Assembly: GCA_030538185.1 (NCBI GenBank)
Contig: JAUNUK010000004.1
Location: 62,001 to 126,000 of the forward strand
Length of the DNA stretch: 64,000 nucleotides
Source of the DNA: Actinomycetaceae bacterium
Lineage (GTDB): Bacteria > Actinomycetota > Actinomycetes > Actinomycetales > Actinomycetaceae
Reading direction: 5' to 3'
Shown here: positions 34,357 through 43,323 of the stretch, piece by piece
How positions within the stretch are numbered: position 1 is the stretch's first letter
Layout of the letters: each line of letters begins with the position of its first letter
Position numbers and translations under genes: made by a program
Notes under the pieces: model-generated
What the model was told of the DNA's origin: nothing
Seen by the model: only the letters and a program-made list of their open reading frames with translations
The model's database searches: none

Positions 34357-36084
34357 ATGGCTTCAACATTCGGATCGCTTAATGCCGCTTTGTCAGGCTT
34401 GTATGCTTCGCAGCGTCTTATCGAGGTTTCAGGGCACAATATCGAGAATATGAACACGCCTGGTTACACGAAACAACGTGTGGACCAAAAGGCTTTGGGG
34501 ATTTCATCGATCCCCTCTATATTTGCTGGTTCGACCATCACGGGTGGCGGCGTTGAACTAGAACGTCTGCGCCGCATGGGTGACGTATTCCTGGACAATA
34601 AACTGCGCTTGGAAACCGGTAACTCTGCCGGGGCTGGTGAAGTCGCCAAAGCCTGGAAAAACATGGAATCCGTCATGAAAGAGCTCTCCGATACGGGTAT
34701 GAACCGGACACTGTCCCAGTTCTACACCTCCTGGGGGGATATTGCGAACTCCTCAGAGAGCATGGCGGCGCGCTCTGTAACCTTACAAAGGGCCCAGGCG
34801 GCTGTGGACCAGATCGCCTCTGGGTATGAAAACATTAATACGCTGTGGAAAGATGCGCGCTCCCAGGTGGATGCGCAGGTCTCGGACCTGAACGCCACCA
34901 TGGATTCTGTCGCAAAGCTAAATGAGCGCATTCGCCGCGAAAAGAACGCCGGGGCAGACGTCAATGAGTTGATTGATGAGCGCGCAAAATTGGTGTTGCA
35001 GCTATCCAAGTACACAGGAGCCAACGCCAAAGAACGCGACGATGGAACGATTGATGTGTACGTCGCCGGGAATGCGATGGTCGCTGGTGATTACGCGAAC
35101 CACGTTATTGTCAACGGCGCGCGGGACATGCCCGGCATTGAGATTGCTCCGAAAAATCTGTGGGCTGCAGCCGAAGGCGCTGCAAAGACTACAGCACCAG
35201 ACAAGGACACAGTTTCTGTCGTCTTTGAAGGACCTGGCAAAGGCAAGGTTGTCATTAAGGACAAAGACGGTGCTGATGTGACTGCATCGCGTCTAGCTGG
35301 TGTCAAAACACCCGACGGCAATGACGTTTTGCGCCCCTCTAAGCTTGATCCTTCGAAGCTAGAAGCCTCCTTCAGTATGGAGGACTACCAGCACGACGAA
35401 GGGCCCGTCCGCCTAGTCTGGTCTGGAGGCGGGCACACTGCCGTTATTACCGAGGGAACACTTGGCGGCAAGATTGCCAACGTGGCGCCCTCGGGAAAGC
35501 CGGAAGTAAACGGAAATATCGGAAGTGGCGGGGCTTTTGCCGAGGTCGGCAAGCTGTACAACGACCTGGCGACCAATCTGGCCAAAGAAATTAATGCGCT
35601 GCACAAGGCCGAAGGAACCAACCAAACCCGCACCCTAAACAAGGATGCCGGCGGCAACTACACGGCCGGTGGAGACTTCTTTGACTTCAATATTGACGTA
35701 AAACTGCCGCCCGCACAACGCTTGAAGGTTGCGATTTCTGACCCACGTAACATTGCTGCCGCCAAGGAGGGGATGGGCGCATTCGACGGAAGCGTTGCCG
35801 ATACGATCATGAAAAAAATGAACGAACAGCGCGGCGCAGTGGATACCTGGGCGACCTCGGTAGTCGATATTGGTGTCCACGCCAAATCCGCTTCGGGCGC
35901 CTCAGACCTGGCCGAACAGGGACGCAGAATCGCTGAACGCGCACACATGTCAGGCACAAGTGTGGAAATGAACGAAGAAATTGTGGGGTTGATCAAAGGC
36001 CAGCACGCCTACTCGGCGGCGGCCAGGGTTATGAATACGGTCAATACCATGTTGGAAGAGCTCATCAATCTGGGGAGGCGATAG
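34357..36084 (+). CDS. flgK: FlgK hook-filament junction protein
   Basis: 575 residues. N-terminus FGSLNAALSGLYASQRLIEV with NIENMNTPGYTKQRVDQ, and C-terminus MNEEIVGLIKGQHAYSAAAR, are FlgK/HAP1 signatures. Strong ribosome site AAAGGAGGTG. First gene of the flgK-flgL-fliW unit under a sigma-28 promoter. The low-similarity middle (about 250-420) is the variable domain exposed on the junction. Confidence 0.95.
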   Translation: MASTFGSLNAALSGLYASQRLIEVSGHNIENMNTPGYTKQRVDQKALGISSIPSIFAGSTITGGGVELERLRRMGDVFLDNKLRLETGNSAGAGEVAKAWKNMESVMKELSDTGMNRTLSQFYTSWGDIANSSESMAARSVTLQRAQAAVDQIASGYENINTLWKDARSQVDAQVSDLNATMDSVAKLNERIRREKNAGADVNELIDERAKLVLQLSKYTGANAKERDDGTIDVYVAGNAMVAGDYANHVIVNGARDMPGIEIAPKNLWAAAEGAAKTTAPDKDTVSVVFEGPGKGKVVIKDKDGADVTASRLAGVKTPDGNDVLRPSKLDPSKLEASFSMEDYQHDEGPVRLVWSGGGHTAVITEGTLGGKIANVAPSGKPEVNGNIGSGGAFAEVGKLYNDLATNLAKEINALHKAEGTNQTRTLNKDAGGNYTAGGDFFDFNIDVKLPPAQRLKVAISDPRNIAAAKEGMGAFDGSVADTIMKKMNEQRGAVDTWATSVVDIGVHAKSASGASDLAEQGRRIAERAHMSGTSVEMNEEIVGLIKGQHAYSAAARVMNTVNTMLEELINLGRR

Positions 36085-36087
36085 GCC

Positions 36088-37209
36088 ATGATGGAGCGCA
36101 TTACGCAGACTATGTTGGCTAATGCCAGTCTGTATAACATTCAAAAGAATACGGGCCGCATGGCTATGCTCAATGAGCAGCAGACCTCTGGCAAGCGTAT
36201 GCAGGTGCCCTCGGATGACCCGGCTTCCTCAGTTGACGCTATGCGTCTGCGCAATGATATTAAGGCCACAGAACAGTACGGACGCAATACTGATGACGCT
36301 GCCGGTTGGATGCAGACCGTTGACACAGCGCTGCAAGGCACTTCCAACACCTTGAAGGTTGCGCGCGAAAAGATGATTGCTGCCAACTCTGGGGCAATGG
36401 GTCCGACCTCGCACGCGGCCTTGGCCGAAGACCTGCGGGCACAGGCCGAGGCCTTGATGAACGCCTCGAACTCTACGTACCTGGGGCGCACGGTCTTTGC
36501 GGGTAACTCTGACAAGGGGATTACCTTTACCAAGAGTGCTGCGGGCGTCTTTACCCCCACCGAATCCGATGCCGTTACGGCACAGGACGTCACCAGGCGT
36601 TTGAGTGTCAATCACACGATTGCGGCAAATGCAGACGGCAATAAAATCTTTGGGACCGGGACAGTCACGTATTCGTGGGTAGATAAGGATGGTGCAGCCC
36701 TGACAGTGGCGGACCCCCCTCCATACCCCGTCAAGACTGCCACCATGACAAACGAAGAGTATAAGACTCTTACAGACAAGTATGCGACGGACCTGAAGAC
36801 CTACCAGACAAACGTCACCGATCCCATTAAGGCTGCCGGGGGTAAGTTGACCGTTTCCAGTGTCAATAACCCCAACATCATGAATGTCTTGATGCAGGCA
36901 GCGACAGAATTGGACAAACAGCCGGTCAACCAAGACCGCCTAGATGCCCTGCAAAACGCCTTGAATAGCCGTGAAGAAGTTGTGCTGACGGAGTTGGCTT
37001 CCCTGGGCGCAAAGCACAAGGTTGTTTTGGAACGTCAAGAATCCGTCAAGTTTGACCGCGATAACTTGGCCGGGCAGTTGTCTGGTGTCGAGGATGTGGA
37101 CCTGCAAAAGACCATCATTGACATGGCCCTGGCAGAAATGTCCTATAAAGCATCTTTGGACGCAACACAGCGTGTTATCCAACCGTCCTTGCTAGACTAC
37201 TTGCGATGA
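36088..37209 (+). CDS. flgL: FlgL hook-filament junction protein
   Basis: 373 residues. Flagellin-like N-terminus (RITQTMLANASLYNIQKNTG, GKRMQVPSDDPASSVDAMRL) and C-terminus (DLQKTIIDMALAEMSYKASL) with no methylation or export oddities. Starts 3 bases after flgK and overlaps fliW by ATGA. It is HAP3, placed by the FlgN chaperone; it is the only flagellin-fold gene in the window and too clearly FlgL to be mistaken for flagellin. Confidence 0.94.
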   Translation: MMERITQTMLANASLYNIQKNTGRMAMLNEQQTSGKRMQVPSDDPASSVDAMRLRNDIKATEQYGRNTDDAAGWMQTVDTALQGTSNTLKVAREKMIAANSGAMGPTSHAALAEDLRAQAEALMNASNSTYLGRTVFAGNSDKGITFTKSAAGVFTPTESDAVTAQDVTRRLSVNHTIAANADGNKIFGTGTVTYSWVDKDGAALTVADPPPYPVKTATMTNEEYKTLTDKYATDLKTYQTNVTDPIKAAGGKLTVSSVNNPNIMNVLMQAATELDKQPVNQDRLDALQNALNSREEVVLTELASLGAKHKVVLERQESVKFDRDNLAGQLSGVEDVDLQKTIIDMALAEMSYKASLDATQRVIQPSLLDYLR

Positions 37210-37673
37210 GCAACAACGACCCTGAGAAGGAAGAAGAGTTCCCCGCCCTGCGGGTTCGCATGGTTACCCCCATGCCTGGACTCGAAACTCACCTGACTTT
37301 TGATCTCGCCGCTATGGATGAGTCCGGCGTGCTGTGGACAATCAAGTCGGTCAACGATCCTGCGATTCGGCTCTTTGCTGTGCCACCCATAGCTTTCTTT
37401 GATGGCTACGTACCCAGGATCCCTCGCTCAGCCAAGGAAAGGCTGCAGCTAAAAGACGGCGAGGACCCCTTCATCTTGGTCATCATCCACCCAGCCCAAG
37501 GCCCCTACCCGCACACAGCGAACTTGTTGGCGCCCCTGGTCTTGAACCCTGACACCCTGGACGCCATGCAGGTAGTCCTGGAGGACCAAGACTGGCCACT
37601 ACAGGCCCCCATCGGAGACCCCAAAGACATCGGTGCCGAAGCCGAAGAAGAAGTCCCCGGCGCACAGTCTTGA
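37206..37673 (+). CDS. fliW: FliW flagellin-dependent regulator of CsrA
   Basis: 155 residues with the FliW barrel: GVLWTIKSVNDPAIRLFAVP early and HTANLLAPLVLNPDTLDAMQ late, the latter being the most conserved FliW segment. In Bacillus FliW binds flagellin or CsrA in turn, so that export of flagellin releases CsrA from inhibition. CsrA is encoded at 5579. Last gene of the flgK operon; a 9-bp stem (37678-37686 with 37696-37704, T-rich loop) follows the stop. Confidence 0.92.
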   Translation: MSNNDPEKEEEFPALRVRMVTPMPGLETHLTFDLAAMDESGVLWTIKSVNDPAIRLFAVPPIAFFDGYVPRIPRSAKERLQLKDGEDPFILVIIHPAQGPYPHTANLLAPLVLNPDTLDAMQVVLEDQDWPLQAPIGDPKDIGAEAEEEVPGAQS

Positions 37674-37676
37674 ATT

Positions 37677-37790
37677 GCGCCGCGCAGTGCTTTTTTGCGC
37701 GGCGATAATCCGCCGCGCGTCACTCGCGATTTTGCGAAAAACGCGGTTTTCGCAAAATCTATTTCACAAAACCCTGGGCAGAGCCTGAAC
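37677..37790. repeat. REP-like palindromic repeat, dispersed copy
   Basis: About 110 bases homologous to the tandem units at 44801-45150. It holds GCGCGGCG/CGCCGCGC arms and a perfect 13-bp stem GATTTTGCGAAAA (37728-37740) with TTTTCGCAAAATC (37747-37759), then the shared block GGGCAGAGCCTGAAC. Against the 44.8-kb copy the stem has changed on both arms so pairing is kept. Function could be termination after fliW; the wide distribution suggests a mobile palindrome (REP/BIME-like). Confidence 0.85.
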
Positions 37791-37794
37791 TACA

Positions 37795-37850
37795 TATCTG
37801 TGCAACATCGTCACCCCGGATCAACAACGACACACTAACGCCCGCCACTA
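37795..37850. repeat. short repeat related to the ispD insertions
   Basis: Contains ATCGTCACCCCGGATCAACA followed by ACGACACACTAAC and CCGCCACTAATCACAC. The GTCACCCC....AACAACGACACAC core is shared with the segment at 48934-48996 inside ispD, and CCGCCACTAAT recurs at 30382. This copy is intergenic, between the REP-like repeat and purD. The rest of the gap to purD shows no riboswitch or clear promoter. Confidence 0.6.
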
Positions 37851-37913
37851 ATCACACACCGGACATAATCTGCACAAGTTTTTGTGGGCGAAGGAAGACG
37901 GTAGCCTTGGGGT

Positions 37914-39311
37914 ATGAAGATTCTTTTGCTTGGTTCTGGCGGGCGTGAACATGCCTTGGCACTTGCTATCGTTCGAGACCCCAAGGTCACGGCCCTTTTA
38001 ACCGCCCCGGGCAACCCTGGCACCGCCTCACTTGGACGCAATGTCAACATTGACCCCACAGACTCTTTGGCGGTCGTGGCACTCGCAAAAGAAATAGGCG
38101 CCGACCTAGTCGTCATTGGCCCCGAAGCGCCCCTCGTCGCCGGTGTTGCCGACGCCCTGCGCGCCGCTAACATACCGTGCTTCGGCCCCTCCAAAGCCGC
38201 CGCCCAACTCGAAGGCTCCAAGGCCTTCGCCAAGGAAATCATGCAGGCTGCCGGGGTTGACACCGCCCAATCCAAGGCCTGCCGCACCATTGAAGAGGCC
38301 GAAGCAGCCCTCGACCTCTTTGGCGCCCCCCACGTGGTCAAGCAAGACGGCCTGGCGGCCGGAAAAGGCGTGGTCGTCACCAACGACCGTCAAGAAGCCC
38401 TAGACCATGCCCAGGCCTGCATAGACGCAGCTAACGCCATGCAATCATCAAGAACACGTGCAACACAGTCACAGGCGCAACCCTCTGTCAAACTCGGTGA
38501 ATCGGCACCCGCCTCACCCTCTAGCGCCACACCTTCCCCCGCAAACGCCGCAGCCCAAGATGCCCCCGCCCTCGTCATTGAGGAATACCTGGATGGCCCG
38601 GAAGCCTCCGTGTTTTGTATAAGCGACGGCAAAACTGTCCTCGCCCTGCCCGCAGCCCAGGATTTCAAACGTATCGGCGAAGGCGGGACCGGGCCGAACA
38701 CCGGTGGCATGGGGGCCTATTCGCCCCTCCCTTGGGCACCCTCAGACCTAGAAGACCAGGTCATCACCAAAGTCGCGCAACCCGTCATTGATGAAATGGC
38801 CAGGCGCGGCACTCCCTTCGTCGGTGTCTTGTACTGCGGCCTTGCACTAACTTCGAAAGGCATGCGCGTCATCGAGTTCAATGTGCGCTTTGGAGACCCG
38901 GAAACCCAATCCGTTGTTGACCGCGTGACGTCCTCGCTGCCAGCCCTGTTGTACGCCGCGGCCACCGGCACCCTCGACACTTCACCGGCCCCGACCATCG
39001 CCGAGGCCGCCTCCGTCACCGTCGTCTTGGCGGCACCTGGCTATCCAGGCACCATCTCGACCGGGGGTGTCATTCAAGGTGTGGGCGATGCGGAATACAC
39101 CGAAGACGTACACATCATCCACGCAGGCACAGCCATTGCCGAGGATGGCTCCTTGGTGGCCAGCGGTGGGCGAGTACTTGCGGCAGTTGCCAGCGGAGAG
39201 AACATTGAGGCCGCGCGCGCCAAAGCGTACACGGCACTGGAAAAGATCCAGCTGGAAAGCGGGTACTACCGCCGCGACATCGCCGCCGATATCTCCCAGA
39301 TCCGCATCTAG
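37914..39311 (+). CDS. purD: PurD phosphoribosylamine-glycine ligase (GAR synthetase)
   Basis: 465 residues, about 40 longer than usual. N domain starts MKILLLGSGGREHALALAIV; the ATP-grasp domain contains VVKQDGLAAGKGVVV (142-156), then an extra Ser/Ala/Pro/Gln-rich stretch at about 174-217, then VIEEYLDGPEASVFCISDGK and GPNTGGMGAYSPLPW. It makes glycinamide ribonucleotide from phosphoribosylamine, glycine and ATP, step two of purine synthesis. The insertion falls in a surface loop and should not block activity. No other pur gene is adjacent. Confidence 0.97.
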   Translation: MKILLLGSGGREHALALAIVRDPKVTALLTAPGNPGTASLGRNVNIDPTDSLAVVALAKEIGADLVVIGPEAPLVAGVADALRAANIPCFGPSKAAAQLEGSKAFAKEIMQAAGVDTAQSKACRTIEEAEAALDLFGAPHVVKQDGLAAGKGVVVTNDRQEALDHAQACIDAANAMQSSRTRATQSQAQPSVKLGESAPASPSSATPSPANAAAQDAPALVIEEYLDGPEASVFCISDGKTVLALPAAQDFKRIGEGGTGPNTGGMGAYSPLPWAPSDLEDQVITKVAQPVIDEMARRGTPFVGVLYCGLALTSKGMRVIEFNVRFGDPETQSVVDRVTSSLPALLYAAATGTLDTSPAPTIAEAASVTVVLAAPGYPGTISTGGVIQGVGDAEYTEDVHIIHAGTAIAEDGSLVASGGRVLAAVASGENIEAARAKAYTALEKIQLESGYYRRDIAADISQIRI

Positions 39312-39377
39312 TCCTTCGCCAACCTTAAGCAGCCCGACTCCTCGGCAGTCCCTGTAAAACGCATATGCCTTTTCTTT

Positions 39378-39434
39378 AGCTATGTGGGTGCGTCTGCCTT
39401 CGCTATGTGACAAGCCCGACGCACCCACATAGCT
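39378..39434. terminator. bidirectional terminator between purD and holB
   Basis: A perfect 17-bp stem AGCTATGTGGGTGCGTC (39378-39394) with GACGCACCCACATAGCT (39418-39434), 23-base loop. It lies in the 162-base gap between the convergent purD and holB. A T-rich tract (CTTTTCTTT, 39369-39377) lies on the plus strand before the stem, which acts as an A-rich tract for the opposite direction, so termination efficiency is uncertain. Confidence 0.65.
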
Positions 39435-39473
39435 GAAGGATCGCCACCGACCCTCCACGACCAAATTACGAAA

Positions 39474-40772
39474 TTACGACTGACGCAATTGAATGCACAT
39501 GGACTCGAGGATCAGTTGATAGTTAGTGTTGACCTTCAGCCGCGTACGAGTCTGATCCAAAACGTCAATGCGCTCTAGGGTACGTGCCATGGTAGAACCG
39601 TCCGCTACCTGCTGGATCAACGTCCGCATGGCCTGGTTACCAACAGGCACACCCGAAGATGTCTGCAGCATTAACACATCTCGATAAAAGCTGGTCACAT
39701 CCTGGATAGCCCTGTCGATCACATCTTGACGGGAACGTTTGGCGCGCCGCTGCTGTTCTTCTTCCAGGTTCTTGAACTGGCCGCGCAGTCCTTGAGGAAT
39801 CGCCGTTCCCTCTGTCAGCCCCAGAGACGCGCGCAAGGCTAAGCGTTCTGCTTCTTCGAGCTCTGCGTTGGTGGCCTTATCTTGGGCTTCGGCGACCCCC
39901 ATAATGCGCGCAGCAGCCAGGACTGCCTGCGAGGTAGACGCAGAGGTGACTGCTGCGCTTATGAGCTCCTCACGCCTGCTTCTTGTCTCTGGGTCACGCG
40001 CCAAAGCCCTGGCCAAACCGATATGAGATCCTGATTCTTCAGCTACTTGACGTGCCAACACGGGTTCAACCCCGTCGCGACGCACAAGTAACTCAGCGAC
40101 AGATTCAACCGAGGGTACGCGCAACTGGGTTAGGCGGCAGCGAGAACGAATAGTCGGCATCACGTCCGCCGGCGACGGCACACATAGCAACCAGACCGTT
40201 GCAGGGGGCGGTTCCTCAATAAATTTGAGTAAAACATTGGAGGATCTGGTGTCAATGCGGTCATAGTCCTCAACCAAAATTACCCTCCACCTGCCCGAGG
40301 ACGGAGAACGCACTGATAAGTTCACCAATTCGCGAACTTCATCAATAGTGATAAGGACCTTATCGGTTGTGACGACTGTGACGTCGGGGTGAGTACCACC
40401 CATCACCTGTCGGCACGCCTCACAGTGCCCACAGCCAGGGGTTTCAGGGTTCGTACATTCAAGTGCGGCGGCAAAAGCCAAGGCCGCGACAGAACGCCCC
40501 GAACCGGGTGGCCCTGTCACTAACCAGGCATGTGTCATAGCCTGACTCTCACGCCCGGTATCCTCACGCCCTGAATCTTGAGGACCCCCCACGCCTTCAT
40601 CGATACCCGGGGGCGCCCCCTGAAGATCTTGGGTTCCCTCGCTTTCACCCCGCTGCGCAAGGGCAACCCGAGCGGCGCGAGCAGCGTCCATGAAACTGGC
40701 GATCACAGCCGTTTGTCCAGCGACCTCGGCCCATACTCCACCCCCAGGTGTGGCCTCAGCCATCCAGGTCAT
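39474..40772 (-). CDS. holB: DNA polymerase III delta-prime subunit
   Basis: 432 residues. AAA+ clamp-loader fold with P-loop GPPGSGRS (87-94; Arg instead of the catalytic Lys, usual for non-hydrolysing delta-prime) and zinc cysteines C106, C114, C117 and C120. Then ILVEDYDRIDTRSSNVLLKF and SRCR (sensor region). Residues about 39-79 are an extra Gly/Asp/Gln-rich insertion just before the P-loop. It loads the sliding clamp with DnaX and HolA. The 3' end of tmk overlaps its start, the usual tmk-holB pair. Confidence 0.93.
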   Translation of the reverse strand: MTWMAEATPGGGVWAEVAGQTAVIASFMDAARAARVALAQRGESEGTQDLQGAPPGIDEGVGGPQDSGREDTGRESQAMTHAWLVTGPPGSGRSVAALAFAAALECTNPETPGCGHCEACRQVMGGTHPDVTVVTTDKVLITIDEVRELVNLSVRSPSSGRWRVILVEDYDRIDTRSSNVLLKFIEEPPPATVWLLCVPSPADVMPTIRSRCRLTQLRVPSVESVAELLVRRDGVEPVLARQVAEESGSHIGLARALARDPETRSRREELISAAVTSASTSQAVLAAARIMGVAEAQDKATNAELEEAERLALRASLGLTEGTAIPQGLRGQFKNLEEEQQRRAKRSRQDVIDRAIQDVTSFYRDVLMLQTSSGVPVGNQAMRTLIQQVADGSTMARTLERIDVLDQTRTRLKVNTNYQLILESMCIQLRQS

Positions 40773-41394
40773 CCTTTGTGCCGTTGTTCACTCGCGGCCA
40801 CACGTGCTGCCAAATCTCTTGAGCGATGACCTCTGCAGGTTTTGATGCGTCAACAACCAAGTAGGAGTCTCCGCCCTCGGCAGCCATATCCAAGAAACGT
40901 TGTCTCACCTGGGTGTGGAAGGTGATTCCGGCGGACTCCATGCGATCCAGGTGATCCCCAAGCCTTTTGGCCGCAATATTCGGATCCAGATCCAAAATGA
41001 CCGTAATATCCGGCAGAAGCCTGGTTGTCGCCCACAAGGACAGCTCGCGGACCTCTTCGACACCCAGGTCACGGCCCTGGCCTTGATATGCGATGGAGGA
41101 GTCCATGAAACGGTCACTCAAGACGACAGCACCTCTGGCCAAGGCGGGACGCACCAAAGAGTCGACATGATGGGCCCGATCGGCGGCAAACAAAAGCGCC
41201 TCCGCCTTGGGACCAACCTCTTCCGAATGTAACAGGAGTTGCCGGATTTGCCTGCCCATGAGGGTGCCCCCTGGCTCCCGCGTGCGCACCACGTCACGAC
41301 CAAAGGCGCGCAAACGATCGGCAAGCATCCCCAACTGGGTCGATTTACCTGAACCGTCCCCGCCCTCGAAAACAATAAAAAACCCTTGTGTCAT
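40756..41394 (-). CDS. tmk: Thymidylate kinase
   Basis: 212 residues. P-loop FEGGDGSGKST at 9-19, the DR(Y/F) motif in LSDRFMDSSIAYQGQGRDLG and LID region after residue 140. It phosphorylates dTMP to dTDP for DNA synthesis. Followed in the same operon by holB with a 17-base overlap. The 83-base gap to the divergent hydrolase gene is the likely promoter region. Confidence 0.96.
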   Translation of the reverse strand: MTQGFFIVFEGGDGSGKSTQLGMLADRLRAFGRDVVRTREPGGTLMGRQIRQLLLHSEEVGPKAEALLFAADRAHHVDSLVRPALARGAVVLSDRFMDSSIAYQGQGRDLGVEEVRELSLWATTRLLPDITVILDLDPNIAAKRLGDHLDRMESAGITFHTQVRQRFLDMAAEGGDSYLVVDASKPAEVIAQEIWQHVWPRVNNGTKDDLDG

Positions 41395-41477
41395 GCATCA
41401 AGACTATCCGGGACGCCGGACATGTGCTGCGCATGTGGAACAAAGCAATAGAATCGACCTGTTAGAACCAGCGAAGA

Positions 41478-43094
41478 ATGGAAGTATCAGTGCGCACACG
41501 ACACACGGCTCACACGGCTCAAGCATCTGACAAGAGGGGATGGCGGCACCCGTATGTGGCGACCGCAGTGTGCGTGACAGTGGCAGCCTTTGGCTTGGCC
41601 GCTTGTTCGCCAGGACCGAAAGAACCCACCATCACGCCCACCGAAGAGACTTCGAGCGCTATGCCCGCAGGTCCCGGGGGCCTTGACCAGTTCTACGGCC
41701 AGAAAGTCGAATGGGGGGCATGCTCCGATGGAGACACCGTCGGTTTCAAGTGCTCAACCGTGCGCGTGCCCATGGACTACGACAATCCGCAAGGCGAGAC
41801 TATCGACCTGGCCTTGAAAATGCGCCCTGCCGAGGGCGAGGCCATCGGGTCATTGCTATTTAACCCCGGGGGACCTGGGGGGTCAGGGGTCGAATACATC
41901 CCGAATATTGAACTCATGTTCACCGATAACCTGCTGTCCTCGTACGATGTCGTCGGTTTTGACCCTCGAGGCGTGGGTAAATCCAAACCGGTCCTCTGCA
42001 GGAATGCTGCCGAACTGGATCGAGACAACTCCGAAACGATAGATACCCTCACTCCCGCCGGGCGTGAGGAACACAGCGCCAAGGTATCCGCCCTCGGAAA
42101 ACAATGTCTTGAAAAATCGGGCGAGATAGCCAAACACGTCGACTCCCTGTCGACCGTGCGCGATATGGACATCATGCGCGCCGCGCTGGGACGCGCAAAA
42201 CTCGATTTCTTCGGGTACTCCTACGGCACCTTTATTGGCGCGCTATACGCCGAAAACTTCCCAGCGAATGTGGGGAGGTTCGTGCTAGATGCAGCCATGG
42301 ACCCGGGGTTGAATATCGGCGCGGTCTGTGCGGGGCAAGCCCTGGGCTTCCAACGCTCCATCGAAGAGTACGTGCGCGATTGCCAGGCAAACGCCGGGTC
42401 TTGCCCATTGCCCGGCAACGTCGAAGATGGCGTGAAAACTCTGCGGACCTTCCTGGATTCCTTGGAAGCTGCACCTCTGAAGACGAACGACCCCGCACGA
42501 CCATTGACAACCGCCCTTGCGACCACTGCGGTTATGGGTGCCCAGTACAACACCCAGACCTGGGCGAATCTGACCAAGGGTCTTTCACAGGCCCTAAACG
42601 CTGGCAATGGCACCCAGTTGCTTGCCTTCGCCGATGCCTACAACGAACGCAACGCCGACGGCACCTACGCTTCCAACATGTCAGACGCCTTCACCGCCAT
42701 CAATTTCCTGGACTACTACGCCACGGGAACCCTGGCAGACTGGGATGCGCAGGCGGCCCAGCTCAAGGAAACGACACCTACCTGGTGGAAAGACTTCTCT
42801 TATTGCGAGGTCGGCCAACAAGCCTGGCCCATAGAAAGCAAACGCACCCGCACACCTGTCACCGCCTCGGGTTCCGCGCCAATCCTGGTGGTTGGCACCA
42901 CGGGCGATCCAGCCACCCCCTACGAATGGTCGGTGTCCTTAGCCAAACAGCTTGAGGCCGGACGCCTGCTCACATGGGAAGGTTGGGGACACACGGCGTA
43001 TTCTCGCTCGGGGTCAAAGTGCGTGTCGGGGGTTGTCGACACATACCTTTTGACAGGCACAATTCCCGAGGACGAAGCCGATTTAAAGTGCTGA
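41478..43094 (+). CDS. secreted TAP-like alpha/beta-hydrolase lipoprotein (peptidase S33 type)
   Basis: 538 residues. A twin-region signal sequence ends in the lipobox LAAC with C43, so it should be a membrane-anchored lipoprotein. The alpha/beta-hydrolase core shows the oxyanion motif NPGGPGGSG, a nucleophile elbow GYSYGT with S248, an acid in VVGTTGDPATPYE, and the late His in GWGHTAYSRSGSKC. This domain order with the C-terminal TAP-like segment matches Streptomyces tripeptidyl aminopeptidases, which release N-terminal tripeptides. Exact substrate is unknown. No operon partner. Confidence 0.9.
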   Translation: MEVSVRTRHTAHTAQASDKRGWRHPYVATAVCVTVAAFGLAACSPGPKEPTITPTEETSSAMPAGPGGLDQFYGQKVEWGACSDGDTVGFKCSTVRVPMDYDNPQGETIDLALKMRPAEGEAIGSLLFNPGGPGGSGVEYIPNIELMFTDNLLSSYDVVGFDPRGVGKSKPVLCRNAAELDRDNSETIDTLTPAGREEHSAKVSALGKQCLEKSGEIAKHVDSLSTVRDMDIMRAALGRAKLDFFGYSYGTFIGALYAENFPANVGRFVLDAAMDPGLNIGAVCAGQALGFQRSIEEYVRDCQANAGSCPLPGNVEDGVKTLRTFLDSLEAAPLKTNDPARPLTTALATTAVMGAQYNTQTWANLTKGLSQALNAGNGTQLLAFADAYNERNADGTYASNMSDAFTAINFLDYYATGTLADWDAQAAQLKETTPTWWKDFSYCEVGQQAWPIESKRTRTPVTASGSAPILVVGTTGDPATPYEWSVSLAKQLEAGRLLTWEGWGHTAYSRSGSKCVSGVVDTYLLTGTIPEDEADLKC

Positions 43095-43247
43095 ACCAAG
43101 GTTGAGTGCGCGGCGGTTGGTGGTGTGCCCACAACAAGGTCATCAGGAAGTGCAGTGGTACAGCAGGTTTTGGGATGTCCAGGCTCTCCGCTAAGATGAT
43201 CTAGTTCTTGTGCACCTTCACTTAATGTAGAAGGTGAGGAAGAACAG

Positions 43248-43320
43248 GCCGCCTTAGCTCAGTCGGTAGAGTGGATCACTCGTAATGATCAGGTCGTGGG
43301 TTCGATTCCCACAGGCGGCT
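43248..43320 (+). tRNA. tRNA-Thr (anticodon CGT)
   Basis: 73 bases. Acceptor stem GCCGCCT pairs with AGGCGGC. D-arm (TTAGCTCAGTCGGTAGAG), anticodon stem GATCA/TGATC with loop CTCGTAA giving anticodon CGT (reads ACG), and T-arm GTGGGTTCGATTCCCAC are complete; discriminator T, CCA not encoded. Its last 12 bases are duplicated at 44790 by an IS insertion, but the gene itself is intact. Confidence 0.95.
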
Positions 43321-43323
43321 CAG

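Noticed and set aside
36088-37209. flgL considered as flagellin
   Set aside because: It follows flgK, has FlgL-type middle sequence and length, and lies upstream of fliW; filament flagellin should be elsewhere.
37860-37913. Purine riboswitch before purD
   Set aside because: The leader is under 60 bases after the repeats and shows no paired P1-P3 pattern.
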